This document shows, piece by piece, positions 1-11,127 of a stretch of DNA of 64,000 bases. The notes under the pieces are model-generated. The model had not been told where the DNA came from. It did not search any database and worked only from the letters and a program-made list of their open reading frames with translations. Positions within the stretch are counted from its first letter, which is position 1; the number at the start of each line of letters is the position of its first letter. This stretch comes from Ruegeria intermedia (lineage in GTDB: Bacteria; Pseudomonadota; Alphaproteobacteria; Rhodobacterales; Rhodobacteraceae). The position numbers and the translations under genes were made by a program. The stretch spans positions 1 to 64,000 of the forward strand of contig NZ_FQVK01000018.1 of assembly GCF_900129345.1 (NCBI RefSeq). The letters are read 5' to 3'.

Positions 1-221
1 CAGATGTCGATCGTGTCGTTCATCCGGTTCAGGCAGCGCAGGAACGTGGACTTGCCGCAGCCCGACGGCCCGATGAAGGCCGTGACCGTCTTGTCGAGGA
101 TATCCAACGAGACATCCTTGATCGCCTGGGTTTCGCCATAGAAGACCTGGACGCCCTGCGCCTTCATCTTGACGGCATCGATGGCGACACCCGGTTCGAT
201 CTTGCTCATGTCGTTCATCAT
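1..221 (-). CDS. pstB: Phosphate ABC transporter ATP-binding protein PstB (partial, N-terminus only)
   Basis: This is the cytoplasmic ATPase of the high-affinity phosphate importer. Only the first 73 codons are present because the gene runs off the left edge of the window. The Walker A motif GPSGCGKST is at residues 51-59, followed by the PstB-typical [10 protein letters not shown] stretch. Two ATG codons are adjacent; the first, at 221, has AGAGGA a few bases upstream. It is the last visible gene of pstS-pstC-pstA-pstB, 16 bases after pstA. phoU and phoB would be expected outside the window, but that is inference. Confidence 0.93.
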   Translation of the reverse strand, partial: MMNDMSKIEPGVAIDAVKMKAQGVQVFYGETQAIKDVSLDILDKTVTAFIGPSGCGKSTFLRCLNRMNDTIDI

Positions 222-237
222 TGTGATTCCTCTGCGC

Positions 238-1542
238 TTACCAGCTGCGCTCGAATTTGTTGCGAAGATAGATCGCGATGGCGTTCATCGTGACCAGGAA
301 GCCCAGCAGCACCAGGATCGCGGCCGAGGTCCGGCTGACGAAGCCGCGCTCGGGGCTGTCGGCCCAGATGAAGATCTGGGTGGGCAGGGCGGTGGCGCTG
401 TCGAACGGGCCGTCCGGGGCCGAGGTGATGAACGCATTCATCCCGATCAGCAGCAGCGGGGCCGTTTCCCCCAGGGCCTGCGCCAGTCCGATGATCGTAC
501 CGGTCAGGATGCCGGGCATGGCCAGTGGCAGCACATGGCCGAACACCACCTGATGCTTGGATGCACCGATGCCCAGGGCCGCCTCGCGGATCGACGGCGG
601 CACCGCCTTGAGCGCCGCGCGGGTGGCGATGATGATCGTGGGCATGGTCATCAGCGCCAGCGTCATGCCGCCCACGAAGGGGGCCGAGCGCGGCAGGCCG
701 AACCAGCCGATGAACACCGCCAGTGCCAGCAGGCCGAACACGACCGACGGGACCGCGGCCAGGTTGTTGATGTTGACCTCGATGAAGTCGCTGATCTTGT
801 TCTTGGGCGCGAATTCCTCAAGGTAGATCGCCGCGCCGATGCCCAGCGGGAAGGAAATCGCGAAACACACGAACAGCGCCCAGAACGACCCGATCAGCGC
901 GCCCTTCAGGCCCGCCAGTTCGGGGAACCGGCTGTCGGCATTGGTGATCAGGCCGGTGTTCAGCGGCTTGCTGATTACGCCTTGCGCCTTCAGCTGATCG
1001 AACCAGGCGATCTCGCGATCCTTCAGGCGGCGGTTCTGTTCGGGCGTGTCGCGGTCGATGGTGCCCTTGTTCAGCTGATCATACGGATCCGATACCGGCA
1101 CCGTCAGCGTGATGGTCTGCCCGATCAGAGAAGGGTCGGCCACCACCCTGTCGCGCAGTTGAAACTGCGCACCGTTGGACAGGATACCCGCCAAAGCCTT
1201 GCGGGTGGCCCGGTCGCTGGTGTCCGCCTCGGGCAGCAATTCGGACAACGAGGCTTGCAGCACGTCCTTGAAGCCACCGCGCGGAAGTTTCTCGGGCTTG
1301 ATTTCCTCGGGGTCCACATAGACCTCGAGCGTGATCTTGGTCTGGGTGAATGCCTGATACCCCGACGATACCAGCGAAGCCACCAGGATGAACAGCATCA
1401 GAAAGGCAAAGCCGATGGCGCCCAGGCCAAGGCCCTGCAGCAGCTTCTGCTTGCGGTTGCGGCGAGCCAGGCTGGCGCGCACGGCGTCGGCGGTGTTGCC
1501 CTGAGGGGGCGTCTTTTCGGGTCCTGCGGTCAGGTCAGCCAT
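238..1542 (-). CDS. pstA: Phosphate ABC transporter permease PstA (long form)
   Basis: Inner-membrane permease of the PstSCAB phosphate importer, 434 aa. The N-terminus has one membrane segment at about residues 38-60, followed by a large extracytoplasmic region up to about residue 215. That arrangement matches the long PstA proteins with a DUF3333 domain found in many alphaproteobacteria, rather than the roughly 300-aa E. coli form. The remaining membrane segments follow, with an EAA-type ATPase-contact loop around [13 protein letters not shown]. The ATG at 1542 has TGAGG about 9 bases upstream and lies 11 bases after the pstC stop, so the two are co-transcribed. Confidence 0.95.
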   Translation of the reverse strand: MADLTAGPEKTPPQGNTADAVRASLARRNRKQKLLQGLGLGAIGFAFLMLFILVASLVSSGYQAFTQTKITLEVYVDPEEIKPEKLPRGGFKDVLQASLSELLPEADTSDRATRKALAGILSNGAQFQLRDRVVADPSLIGQTITLTVPVSDPYDQLNKGTIDRDTPEQNRRLKDREIAWFDQLKAQGVISKPLNTGLITNADSRFPELAGLKGALIGSFWALFVCFAISFPLGIGAAIYLEEFAPKNKISDFIEVNINNLAAVPSVVFGLLALAVFIGWFGLPRSAPFVGGMTLALMTMPTIIIATRAALKAVPPSIREAALGIGASKHQVVFGHVLPLAMPGILTGTIIGLAQALGETAPLLLIGMNAFITSAPDGPFDSATALPTQIFIWADSPERGFVSRTSAAILVLLGFLVTMNAIAIYLRNKFERSW

Positions 1543-1553
1543 GATATTTGGCC

Positions 1554-2930
1554 TCAGTCATAGGCTTCGCGGTACTTGCGCACGATGCGCAGCGCGAAGA
1601 CGTTGATGATCAGGGTGACGACGAACAGCATCATGCCCAGGGCAAAGGCCGCCAGCGTCTTGGGGTTGTCGAACGAGGTGTCGCCGATCAGAAGCGTGAC
1701 GATCTGCACGGTCACCGTGGTCACGCTGTCCAGCGGGTTGATGGTCAGCGAGGCGATCAGGCCGGCGGCCATCACCACGATCATGGTTTCCCCGATCGCG
1801 CGGCTGACGGCCAGCAGGATGCCACCGACGATGCCGGGAATGGCGGCGGGGAACAACACGTTCAGAACCGTCTCGGCCCGTGTCGCCCCCAGCGCCAGCG
1901 CCCCGTCGCGCAACGAGCGCGGAACCGCCGACAGGGCGTCATCGGTGAAGGACGAGATGAACGGGATCAGCATGATGCCCATCACGCTGCCTGCGGCCAG
2001 CGCCGTGTTGGGCGACACCGGAATGCCCAGCGAGGCGCCGAAACTGCGCATCGCCGGGGCCACCACCAGGATCGCAAAGAAGCCGTAGACCACGGTTGGC
2101 ACGCCGGCCAGGATCTCCAGAACCGGCTTGGCCACCGCCCGCAGGCGGTCGGGTGCGAATTCGTTCAGGTAGATGGCCGACAACAGGCCCACCGGAACCG
2201 CCAGGAACAGAGCGACCACGGTGATGACGATGGTGCCGAGGATGACCGGAAGCCAGCCGAAGGCACCTTCGGCGGCGATCTGGTCCTCGCGCAGGGGAAT
2301 CTGGGGTTCCCAGTTGAGGCCGAAGAAGAACTCGGTGATCGGCACCATCTGGAAAAAGCGGATGGATTCGAACAACAGCGAGGCGATGATGCCGATGGTG
2401 GTAAAGATCGCCACGGTCGAGCAGAAGATCATCAGGCCCGACACGATGCGCTCGACCCCGTGGCGGGCGCGGAACGCGGCGCCGACGCGCGAGCGGGCAA
2501 GGGCCACGATGGTCAGCGACAGGATCACCACGATCGCCAGCAGCACCCAGCCCGAGATCCGTTGCAACTGCAGGTACCGCTGCGCCGCATCCAGTTTCCA
2601 CTGTTCGGGCTCGCCGAAGATCTGTCCGCGTGCGATCGATTTGATTTCGGCCAGTATCAGTTGACGGCTGCCTGCGTCCAAATCGTCAAGGCTGCCGGCA
2701 GGCAGGCCCGACATGACCACATGATCGATCACCGGACCCTGCAGAACCAGCCACAGCAGGATCAGCACCAGTACAGGCACCAGTGTGGACAGAAAGGAAA
2801 ACAGCCCGTGGTAACCGGGCAGAGAGTGCAGACGCGCCCCATCCGCGCGCAGACCGGCCGCAGCCCGCCGGTTCAGCAAATATCCAAGGATACTGACGCC
2901 CAACAGCGCCGCAAACACGAAAGTCGTCAT
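1554..2930 (-). CDS. pstC: Phosphate ABC transporter permease PstC (long form)
   Basis: Second permease subunit of the phosphate importer, about 458 aa. The N-terminus has a hydrophobic segment (MTTFVFAALLGVSILGYLL), a second membrane span and a long extracytoplasmic insert. The conserved permease core follows, with an EAA-like loop (RDGALALGATRAETV). The reading frame stays open upstream to 2993, but that extension encodes the stem and T-tract of the terminator after pstS. I therefore start at the ATG at 2930, which has a GGGGGG ribosome-binding run just upstream. PstC pairs with PstA in the membrane; regulation is shared with pstS through the Pho box. Confidence 0.93.
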   Translation of the reverse strand: MTTFVFAALLGVSILGYLLNRRAAAGLRADGARLHSLPGYHGLFSFLSTLVPVLVLILLWLVLQGPVIDHVVMSGLPAGSLDDLDAGSRQLILAEIKSIARGQIFGEPEQWKLDAAQRYLQLQRISGWVLLAIVVILSLTIVALARSRVGAAFRARHGVERIVSGLMIFCSTVAIFTTIGIIASLLFESIRFFQMVPITEFFFGLNWEPQIPLREDQIAAEGAFGWLPVILGTIVITVVALFLAVPVGLLSAIYLNEFAPDRLRAVAKPVLEILAGVPTVVYGFFAILVVAPAMRSFGASLGIPVSPNTALAAGSVMGIMLIPFISSFTDDALSAVPRSLRDGALALGATRAETVLNVLFPAAIPGIVGGILLAVSRAIGETMIVVMAAGLIASLTINPLDSVTTVTVQIVTLLIGDTSFDNPKTLAAFALGMMLFVVTLIINVFALRIVRKYREAYD

Positions 2931-2943
2931 CTGCCCCCCAGGC

Positions 2944-2981
2944 AAAAAAATGGGCTGCCCGGTTTCGCGCCCGGACAGCCC
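2944..2981 (-). terminator. Terminator/attenuator between pstS and pstC
   Basis: On the minus strand an 11-bp stem (arms 2971-2981 and 2952-2962, one mismatch) is followed by seven T residues at 2950-2944. It sits 15 bases after the pstS stop and upstream of the pstC start. This is a textbook intrinsic terminator shape. Inside the operon it probably lets pstS be made in excess over the membrane subunits. Confidence 0.8.
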
Positions 2982-2996
2982 CGTGAATTGCAAGTC

Positions 2997-4034
2997 TTAC
3001 GACTTGGGTTCCATGTTCTGGCCGTTCAGGATTGCGTCCTGCAGCTCTTCACGGCGTTCGTCGGACAGGGCGACCAGGCCACGTTCGGCCAGATAGCCGT
3101 CAGCGGCCAGCGCGTCATCCGACATGTATTCTTCCAGGAACTCGTCCAGGTTCGGGATCACGCCGCGATGCGCGTTCTTGACGTAGAAGAACAGCGGGCG
3201 GGACACCGGATAGGATTTGTCGGCGATGGTGTCGGCATTCGGCTCGACGCCTTCGATCTTGACCGGCTTCAGCTTGTCCAGGTTTTCGTACAGGAACGAG
3301 TAGCCGAAGATGCCCACGGCGTTCGGGTCCGCCTCGAGGCGCTGAACGATCAGGTTGTCATTCTCGCCCGCTTCGACGAAGGGTCCGTCGGTGCGCATGC
3401 GCGAGCAGTTTTCCTTGACCCATTTCTTGTCGAAATCACCGTTCTTGACGAAGTCCAGCTCTTTGCAGCCTTCGTGCATGGCCAGTTCGACGAACGCGTC
3501 GCGGGTACCCGAGGTCGGCGGCGGGCCATAGGCCAGGATTTCCACGGCCGGCAGGTCGGGGTTGATTTCGTTCCACATCTTGTAAGGGTTGTCCTTCCAC
3601 TCGCCATCCACCGGCACCTGGGCGCCCAGGGCCATGTAGATCTCACCCAGGGTCAGGTCCCAGTCCTGATCATTGGCGCGCGAGATGGCGAGCGACAGGC
3701 CGTCGAACCCGATCAGGGCTTCCGAGATGTCGGTCACGCCGTTCTTTTGGCACAGTTCGTATTCCGAGGCCTTCATGGCGCGCGATGCGCCGGTGATGTC
3801 TGCGGTGTTTTCACCGATGCCTTCGCAGAAGATTTTCATGCCGCCGCCGGTGCCGGTCGATTCGACGATGGGCGAGGGCGCCCCGGTGTTGTTGGCGAAC
3901 TGCTCGGCGACGGCCTGGGTGTACGGGAACACGGTCGACGATCCGACGATGCGGATGGCGTCGCGCGCCGAAGCAGCCGTGGCGGCGATCGCGGTGATTG
4001 CCAGAACCGAAGCGGTCAGTTTGATGGTGGTCAT
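2997..4034 (-). CDS. pstS: Phosphate-binding periplasmic protein PstS
   Basis: Periplasmic phosphate receptor that feeds PstCAB, about 345 aa. A signal peptide (TTIKLTASVLAITAIAATAASA) precedes the mature domain. The phosphate-loop signatures are IVGSSTVFP near the N-terminus, ESTGTGGGMKIFC, and GPPPTSGTRDAF in the middle. A GTG at 4040 is also in frame, but CAGGAG lies 5 bases before the ATG at 4034, so the ATG is preferred. It is first in the pst operon, with a Pho box 77-105 bases upstream and a terminator-like hairpin directly after its stop. The proteins it resembles bind inorganic phosphate under starvation. Confidence 0.95.
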   Translation of the reverse strand: MTTIKLTASVLAITAIAATAASARDAIRIVGSSTVFPYTQAVAEQFANNTGAPSPIVESTGTGGGMKIFCEGIGENTADITGASRAMKASEYELCQKNGVTDISEALIGFDGLSLAISRANDQDWDLTLGEIYMALGAQVPVDGEWKDNPYKMWNEINPDLPAVEILAYGPPPTSGTRDAFVELAMHEGCKELDFVKNGDFDKKWVKENCSRMRTDGPFVEAGENDNLIVQRLEADPNAVGIFGYSFLYENLDKLKPVKIEGVEPNADTIADKSYPVSRPLFFYVKNAHRGVIPNLDEFLEEYMSDDALAADGYLAERGLVALSDERREELQDAILNGQNMEPKS

Positions 4035-4110
4035 GGTCACTCCTGAAACTCAGCTTTGGCCGCCCCCTGCGGCCTTGGCGACTGCTCTAAGCGGGACGTG
4101 CGACGCTTAT

Positions 4111-4139
4111 GTAACGGCAGTGTAACAGTTTCATGACAA
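4111..4139 (-). promoter_or_regulatory. Pho box (three tandem heptamers) upstream of pstS
   Basis: On the minus strand the heptamers TTGTCAT, CTGTTAC and CCGTTAC follow one another with 4-bp spacers (11-bp period), at 4139-4133, 4128-4122 and 4117-4111. This is the PhoB direct-repeat pattern (consensus near CTGTCAT-N4-CTGTCAT) in the correct orientation for pstS. PhoB control of the operon is inferred from it. Confidence 0.8.
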
Positions 4140-4337
4140 AGCGCGCAGGGTTCGGTCTTTTTGCGGGATCTCCTGCGCCGAATCCTGCTGAAATTGGGAT
4201 GAGGCGGCCCTGAAAACACCGGGCGGGCCGGGAACATCGCCCGATACACACAAGTGAATGGACACGGCGCCCCGATTCGAGGATCTTGGTGATCCAGTTT
4301 CGAATCATGCCCATGGCCGGGTGACAGGAGCGTTGAT

Positions 4338-5000
4338 ATGCTGACCAGACGACACTTTGTTGCCACATCGCTTGCCTTGTTCTCGCAACCGATTCTGGGG
4401 GCTGTGCCGGCCTCGGCCGCGACCGCGTCGCAATGGGCGGCATGGGATGCGCAGGTCACGCCGGCCAACTACGATCCGGCCACGTCGAACCCCTGGGGTC
4501 TGCATCCGCGGTTCCTGCCCCGCCGGGTTCAGACCAACCGGCCGCTGAAACCCGGCGACATCCACGTGGATGCGGTGGCGCGGTATCTGTATTTCATCGA
4601 AGAGGGCGGCACCGCCATGCGCTATGGCGTGGCCATCGCGCGCGGCGATCTGTACGAGCCCGGAACCTATACGATCAAACGCAAGGCCAAATGGCCGCGT
4701 TGGACTCCCACGGCCGACATGATCCGCCGTGACCCGCAGGATTATGCCCAGTTTGCCGACGGCATGCCGGGCGGGCCGAAAAATCCGCTCGGGGCGCGGG
4801 CGTTCTACCTGTACCAGGGCAACCGCGATACCTATCTGCGCATCCACGGCACGCCTTATCCCCGATCCATCGGTGGGCGCGCCAGCTCGGGCTGCGTGCG
4901 CATGGTGATGGCGCATATCATCGGTCTGTATGACCGGGTCCAGCCCGGCGCCACCGCGCATCTGTACCCGCCGGAACAGCCGATCACGGCGTCGGCCTGA
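4338..5000 (+). CDS. L,D-transpeptidase (YkuD domain), exported
   Basis: Probable cell-wall L,D-transpeptidase, which makes or remodels peptidoglycan 3-3 cross-links or attaches proteins to peptidoglycan. The 220-aa product has a signal with a twin-arginine-like start (TRRHFVATSLALF). The YkuD active-site block is at its C-terminal end: H170-G-T, then SSGCVRM with the nucleophile C186. The ATG at 4338 has AGGAG 7 bases upstream. It is transcribed away from pstS and convergently with the small lipoprotein that follows, so it is probably a single-gene unit. The exact substrate cannot be told from the sequence. Confidence 0.9.
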   Translation: MLTRRHFVATSLALFSQPILGAVPASAATASQWAAWDAQVTPANYDPATSNPWGLHPRFLPRRVQTNRPLKPGDIHVDAVARYLYFIEEGGTAMRYGVAIARGDLYEPGTYTIKRKAKWPRWTPTADMIRRDPQDYAQFADGMPGGPKNPLGARAFYLYQGNRDTYLRIHGTPYPRSIGGRASSGCVRMVMAHIIGLYDRVQPGATAHLYPPEQPITASA

Positions 5001-5005
5001 ACCGA

Positions 5006-5278
5006 TCAGGCGCGGGCGCAGATCGGCCGTCCGTCCACGGTTCTGAGCGGCAGATAGGTCGTTTCGACCGGGCCGACGTGGCGATACCAGTAACACCCGT
5101 CCTCGGGCATGATTCGAACCGCGCTCAGGTCCTGGCCCGGGGCGGCAATCGCGATCACCCCTTCGGGCACCTTGGCCAGGTCGCGGGGCGCGGACGCGCC
5201 GGACATCGACGCGGTTTCCGTGCAGGCGCCAACCGACAGCAAAACCGCCGCAAATTTCAAGCCCGTTCTGGCCGTCAT
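5006..5278 (-). CDS. Small putative lipoprotein, function unknown
   Basis: A 90-aa product starting at ATG 5278. Its hydrophobic N-terminus (ARTGLKFAAVLLSVGAC) ends in a lipobox-like VGAC with Cys19, so it is probably exported and lipidated. The mature part is short and contains DGCYWYRHVGPVETTYLPLR, a Tyr/Trp-rich block that suggests a small folded domain. I recall no characterised homologue. An upstream in-frame extension to 5329 would bury the signal sequence and is not used. Convergent with the L,D-transpeptidase, stops 5 bases apart. Confidence 0.7.
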   Translation of the reverse strand: MTARTGLKFAAVLLSVGACTETASMSGASAPRDLAKVPEGVIAIAAPGQDLSAVRIMPEDGCYWYRHVGPVETTYLPLRTVDGRPICARA

Positions 5279-5749
5279 CGTGTACTTTCCTGTGCTGTTT
5301 CCCGGTTCGTTCGCGGCACAAGGTTGCATCCAGACGCGCGCAGTTCAATTCGCCTCGTGCAAACGGTGCGACAGCGTGGCTTTTCTGCGCAGGGCATTGC
5401 GACCAAATTCGGACTGACCACTCCAAGGTGGCGAAAGAAGCGCGAACCGCCAATGCATCGGCAATCGAACGAAACGAGCCGGTGAACAAACTGACGCTCT
5501 TGTTTGGCGGCGTTCAGATCGCAGGCGCTGATGGGCAAGCTTGCCTGTGGCCTCAAACCTGCCGCCTGCCACGGGGCTGGAAGGGCTGGCGCCGTCGCTG
5601 CTGCGCAAGACCCATGAGCCCTGTCACCACGGCCACGAGGCCCTTCAGCCGGCGGGCAGTGTGATCGACTGACTGGTTTTGATCCGGGCCGGTCCTGAGA
5701 GGAGTCCGAAACAACGGCAGAACGGATGGGTTTTTCGGCTGATTGCTTC
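5279..5749. other. Non-coding stretch, no gene recognised
   Basis: About 470 bases between the lipoprotein start and the copper-responsive promoter. Short open frames exist on both strands, but none has a convincing start with a ribosome-binding site or a recognisable protein. It must contain the lipoprotein promoter; nothing else stands out. Confidence 0.5.
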
Positions 5750-5780
5750 TTGACCTTCCACCTGCTGGAACCCTTATGTA
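5750..5780 (+). promoter_or_regulatory. CueR-type copA promoter/operator
   Basis: A -35-like TTGACC (5750-5755) and a -10-like TATGTA (5775-5780) are separated by 19 bp, the over-long spacer typical of MerR-family promoters. The spacer carries the dyad TTCCA-N5-TGGAA (5756-5760 and 5766-5770), close to known CueR operators. It lies 30 bases before the copA start, and a CueR-like gene follows copA. The prediction is copper-induced activation by DNA unwinding. Confidence 0.8.
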
Positions 5781-5810
5781 GCGGGTCAGCATCGACTCAA
5801 TGGTGACGAC

Positions 5811-8321
<2,511 letters not shown>

Positions 8322-8335
8322 ACAAGGAGGGAACC

Positions 8336-8722
8336 ATGAATATCGGAGATGTCGCCGAACGCTCGGGCCTTCCGGCCAAAACCATTCGCTACTACGAAGA
8401 CATCGGCTTTATCAAACCCCGACGCGGCGCCAACGGATACCGGCATTTCGACGAAAAAGAGCTGCACAAACTGGCGTTCATCGGCCGCGCCCGATCGCTG
8501 GGCTTTACCATCGAAGACTGCCGGACGCTTTTGGCGCTGTACGAAGACAAACATCGCGCCAGCGCCGATGTGAAGCGCATCGCCAAGCAGAACCTGAAGG
8601 AAATCGACGCGAAGATCGCCGATCTCAAGGCCATGCGCGCCACGCTGTCTCACCTGGTTGCGGAATGTGCCGGCGACGACCGCCCGGATTGTCCGATCTT
8701 GAATGACCTTGGGCGGGTGTGA
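8336..8722 (+). CDS. cueR: Cu(I)-responsive MerR-family regulator CueR
   Basis: 128-aa regulator with a MerR helix-turn-helix at the N-terminus (MNIGDVAERSGLPAKTIRYY), a dimerisation helix, and a C-terminal metal loop with C111 and C119. The C-x7-C spacing is that of CueR, whose two cysteines bind one Cu(I) linearly. The ATG at 8336 has AAGGAGG five bases upstream. The frame stays open into copA, but that part overlaps the copA coding region and is not used. It should bind the operator at 5750-5780 and activate copA and itself. Confidence 0.93.
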   Translation: MNIGDVAERSGLPAKTIRYYEDIGFIKPRRGANGYRHFDEKELHKLAFIGRARSLGFTIEDCRTLLALYEDKHRASADVKRIAKQNLKEIDAKIADLKAMRATLSHLVAECAGDDRPDCPILNDLGRV

Positions 8723-9211
8723 CGCCAGCAGCCTGCAACGTATCTTTCCCTTGGTTCAATTTTACCATAATCCTCATTATATGCGAATAACCCAGAGCTG
8801 CGGGATCGGACAAATTCTGGACAATTGTGAACGAGGGTTGTCGTCTGATGGGTTCTCTCTGAGGTTTCGTCGTGAATGACGCGGCGGAGGGTGTTTCGAC
8901 AGGAACTATTGCTGAAGACTGGGGCCCGTTCTTTTTTGATCTGACGTTTCCAGTAGCCCAGCCGAAAGATATTCAGATGGAAGTTGCCCTTCAGCTTTCC
9001 CTTTTGCCGTGAACAGCGAGATTTTTCGCAGACTGGTCACGTTTGGCAGGAGAAGTCGTTTCCCTTGCGGCCAGTCAGGTCGAGCGGCCTGTGGATATCC
9101 CTTCCAATTTTTTGATGATCGCCGGTCGCGGCGGTATCGGGTACGTGTTTCCGAGCACTTGGGGTTCTCGCGGCCCAGGCGAACTGATCTGACAGAGTTT
9201 GAGATCTGGTT
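8723..9211. other. Intergenic stretch, no gene recognised
   Basis: About 490 bases between cueR and the left end of the decayed insertion sequence. There is a short AT-rich patch around 8757-8790. No open frame with a recognisable product was found, and no tRNA-like fold was seen. It may be debris from an older insertion, but nothing in it can be identified. Confidence 0.4.
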
Positions 9212-10048
9212 GGGGTCAGGCCCCATCGATTTCTGCACGCTGACATGATTCTCGGGTCGAAAAAACGAGCGGTGAACTTCTCTGATCATTTCTGACCGAC
9301 AGATACGCAAATGGCGCGTCTGGAACCCGATTATCCAGAGTCCAACGGCAAGCCGCGCGTCGGTGACAGGTGCGTATTGAGCGGAATTTTCTTCATCAAT
9401 CGCAATGTCTTGCGCTGATCGGATGCCCGGAAGGAATATGGTCCGTCGAAAACACTTTCTAACCGTTGGAAGCGACGGAGTGACAAAGAAGTTTTTGCTC
9501 GGAAAATGGAGAGCCTGGCTGCCGAGCATTCCGATCACACGGCGATCCTGATCGGCGCGATCTGTCTGAAAGCCCACCAAGCGGCATCAAGCCATGCAGT
9601 AGAAAGGGGGCGTGGACGCCTGACCGGGCGCACGAAGGGCGGCATGAATACCAAGACGCGGACACAGACGCCATTGGCCGTCCCATTGGTTCTTCTGACC
9701 GCCGGTCAGGTCAGCGACTACCCGGGCGCAAGGGCGCTTTCTGAGGAGCCTTCCTGCCGCGGACTGGCGGATTGCCGACCGGGGCTGCGTTGCCGATTGG
9801 TTCCGCGGCGCGTTGAAAGACAAGGGGATACGGCCCTGCATCCCAGGCGGACAGTCGCGTGACAAGCCGGTGCGCCACGACATGCGCACGTGCAGCCGAC
9901 GCAACCGCACAGAGATCATGTTTGGACGGCTCAAGGATTGGCGGCGCGTTGCCACCCGTTACGACAGGTGCCAAAAAGTGTTCATGTCAGCCATCGCTCT
10001 GGCCGCGGCAGTCATCTTCTGGCCTTGGAATTTAAGGAGTCTGGCCCC
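9212..10048 (+). mobile_element. Decayed IS5-family insertion sequence
   Basis: The left end GGGGTCAGGCCCC (9212-9224) and the inverted right end GGAGTCTGGCCCC (10036-10048) match at 10 of 13 positions when one is reverse-complemented. The 837-bp length fits small IS5-family (IS427-like) elements. Inside is one broken transposase frame on the plus strand. The right end overlaps the stop codon of the neighbouring AraC-type gene. No convincing target duplication remains. Confidence 0.75.
9284..10026 (+). pseudogene. IS5-family transposase, inactivated
   Basis: Reading from 9284, the translation follows an IS5-type transposase: ARLEPDYPES..GKPRV, then RKEYGPSKTLSNRWKRRSDK, RGRLTGRTKGGMNTK and TAGQVSDYPGARAL. 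After a frameshift at about 9725-9745 it continues with DKGIRPCIPG and RRNRTEIMFGRLKDWRRVA. Two TGA codons (9293-9295 and 9416-9418) fall where I recall homologues having Trp, so TGG to TGA changes are likely. The normal end of the frame is also lost. It cannot give an active transposase. Confidence 0.8.
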
Positions 10049-10959
10049 TAGAGCGGCCCGGCCGGTGCCGCGTGCCGCCATTGCCGGGGCGTCTGCCCAT
10101 AGGCGCGCCTGAACTCGCGGCTGAACTGGGACGCGCTTTGATAGCCCACGTCCCAGGCCGCCTCGGATACGGTTTTCCCTTCGGCGATCTTCATCGCGGC
10201 TTGGTTCAGCCGCATCGATTTGACGAACTGGATCGGCGACATGCGCGTCGCGTCCTTGAACCGGCGATGGAAGACGGCGCGGCTCATGCCCGCATGATCG
10301 GCCAGGTCGTCGACGGTGAGCGGTTCGTTCAGGCGGGCCGAGACGTAATCGATGGTGCGCGCGATGTCGTTGCCGACGCCGAAAGCCTGCCGGGCGGCGG
10401 CCGCGGCCTCGCCCCTCAGCACGGCATAGTACAGCTCGCGCAGGCGCCCGGCTCCCAGCACGGCGGCATCCACCGGGTCGTCGAGCAGGTCCAGAAGCCG
10501 CAACAGCGCCTGGGCAAAGCCCCTGTCCCAGGCCGCCAGGGTCAGGGCCGATGCGGCTTTGGCCTGCGGCCGCCCGAACCCACCAGTGGCGGTCTCGATC
10601 TCCAGCGCAAGTTCGCGCATCACCCGCGGCTCGAGCGAAATCATCACGCCCAGCAAAGGGTTTTCGGGCGACGCCTGCGGCGCGCCCGCCTGCACCGGCA
10701 GGGTCATCGGGCACAGCAGGTATTTCCCGCTGTCATAGACGTGGTGCTGCCCGTCCAGGATGGCCTCCTTGCCGCCGCTGACGATGGCCACGACGGTGGG
10801 TTGGTACACGGCGGGCACACAGGGCACGGGCTCGGTCACGCGGAAAAGCTGTACCCCCTTCAGCGCGGTTTCCTCAAGGCCCGCCTCGGGAAGGCGGCGC
10901 TCGATCAGGTGTTTGATCTGCTCCTTGCTCATGCCCTCTGGCTGACAGACGATTGTCAT
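10048..10959 (-). CDS. AraC-family transcriptional regulator (YqhC-like N-terminal domain)
   Basis: About 303 aa. The N-terminal domain has the AraC_N pattern (VYQPTVVAIVSGGKEAILDG). The C-terminal AraC helix-turn-helix pair spans roughly the last 100 residues (DDLADHAGMSRAVFHRRFK and VSEAAWDVGYQSASQFSREF). Starts at 10962, 10959 or 10932 are possible and none has a strong ribosome-binding site. The TAG stop (10050-10048) uses the last base of the adjacent insertion sequence, so the C-terminal few residues may not be original. It is divergent from an oxidoreductase gene, a common arrangement for AraC_N regulators that control neighbouring reductases. Confidence 0.88.
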   Translation of the reverse strand: MTIVCQPEGMSKEQIKHLIERRLPEAGLEETALKGVQLFRVTEPVPCVPAVYQPTVVAIVSGGKEAILDGQHHVYDSGKYLLCPMTLPVQAGAPQASPENPLLGVMISLEPRVMRELALEIETATGGFGRPQAKAASALTLAAWDRGFAQALLRLLDLLDDPVDAAVLGAGRLRELYYAVLRGEAAAAARQAFGVGNDIARTIDYVSARLNEPLTVDDLADHAGMSRAVFHRRFKDATRMSPIQFVKSMRLNQAAMKIAEGKTVSEAAWDVGYQSASQFSREFRRAYGQTPRQWRHAAPAGPL

Positions 10960-10973
10960 CATTGCAACAAGTC

Positions 10974-11002
10974 CGAGACGAATGGGCAAATATTCGAGAC
11001 GA
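10974..11002. repeat. Direct repeat CGAGACGA, possible AraC-type operator
   Basis: CGAGACGA occurs at 10974-10981 and 10995-11002, exactly 21 bp apart (two helical turns), in the gap between the AraC-type gene and the divergent SDR gene. AraC-family proteins typically bind direct half-sites at this spacing, so it is a plausible operator. Binding is inferred. Confidence 0.45.
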
Positions 11003-11127
11003 TATCGCCTGTTTTCGTGCCTGACCCGGTTCTATCTGTGCCTTCAGGCAACGACACCCGGTTCCGGCAGGAGAGCGAGAACATGGCAGACACGACATTC
11101 GGGCCATAGGGCTGGACACCCCAGCGG

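Noticed and set aside
1548-4046. Very long plus-strand open frame (about 830 codons) opposite the pst genes
   Set aside because: It is antisense to pstC and pstS in a high-GC region, is rich in Arg, Gln, His and Asp, and matches no family. It is a shadow of the true genes.
4305-5489. Long minus-strand frame across the L,D-transpeptidase region
   Set aside because: It is antisense to the transpeptidase, which has a clear active site, and it swallows the small lipoprotein in another frame.
5428-5664. Short open frame upstream of the copper promoter
   Set aside because: No ribosome-binding site and no recognisable protein; it falls in a stretch where short frames occur on both strands.
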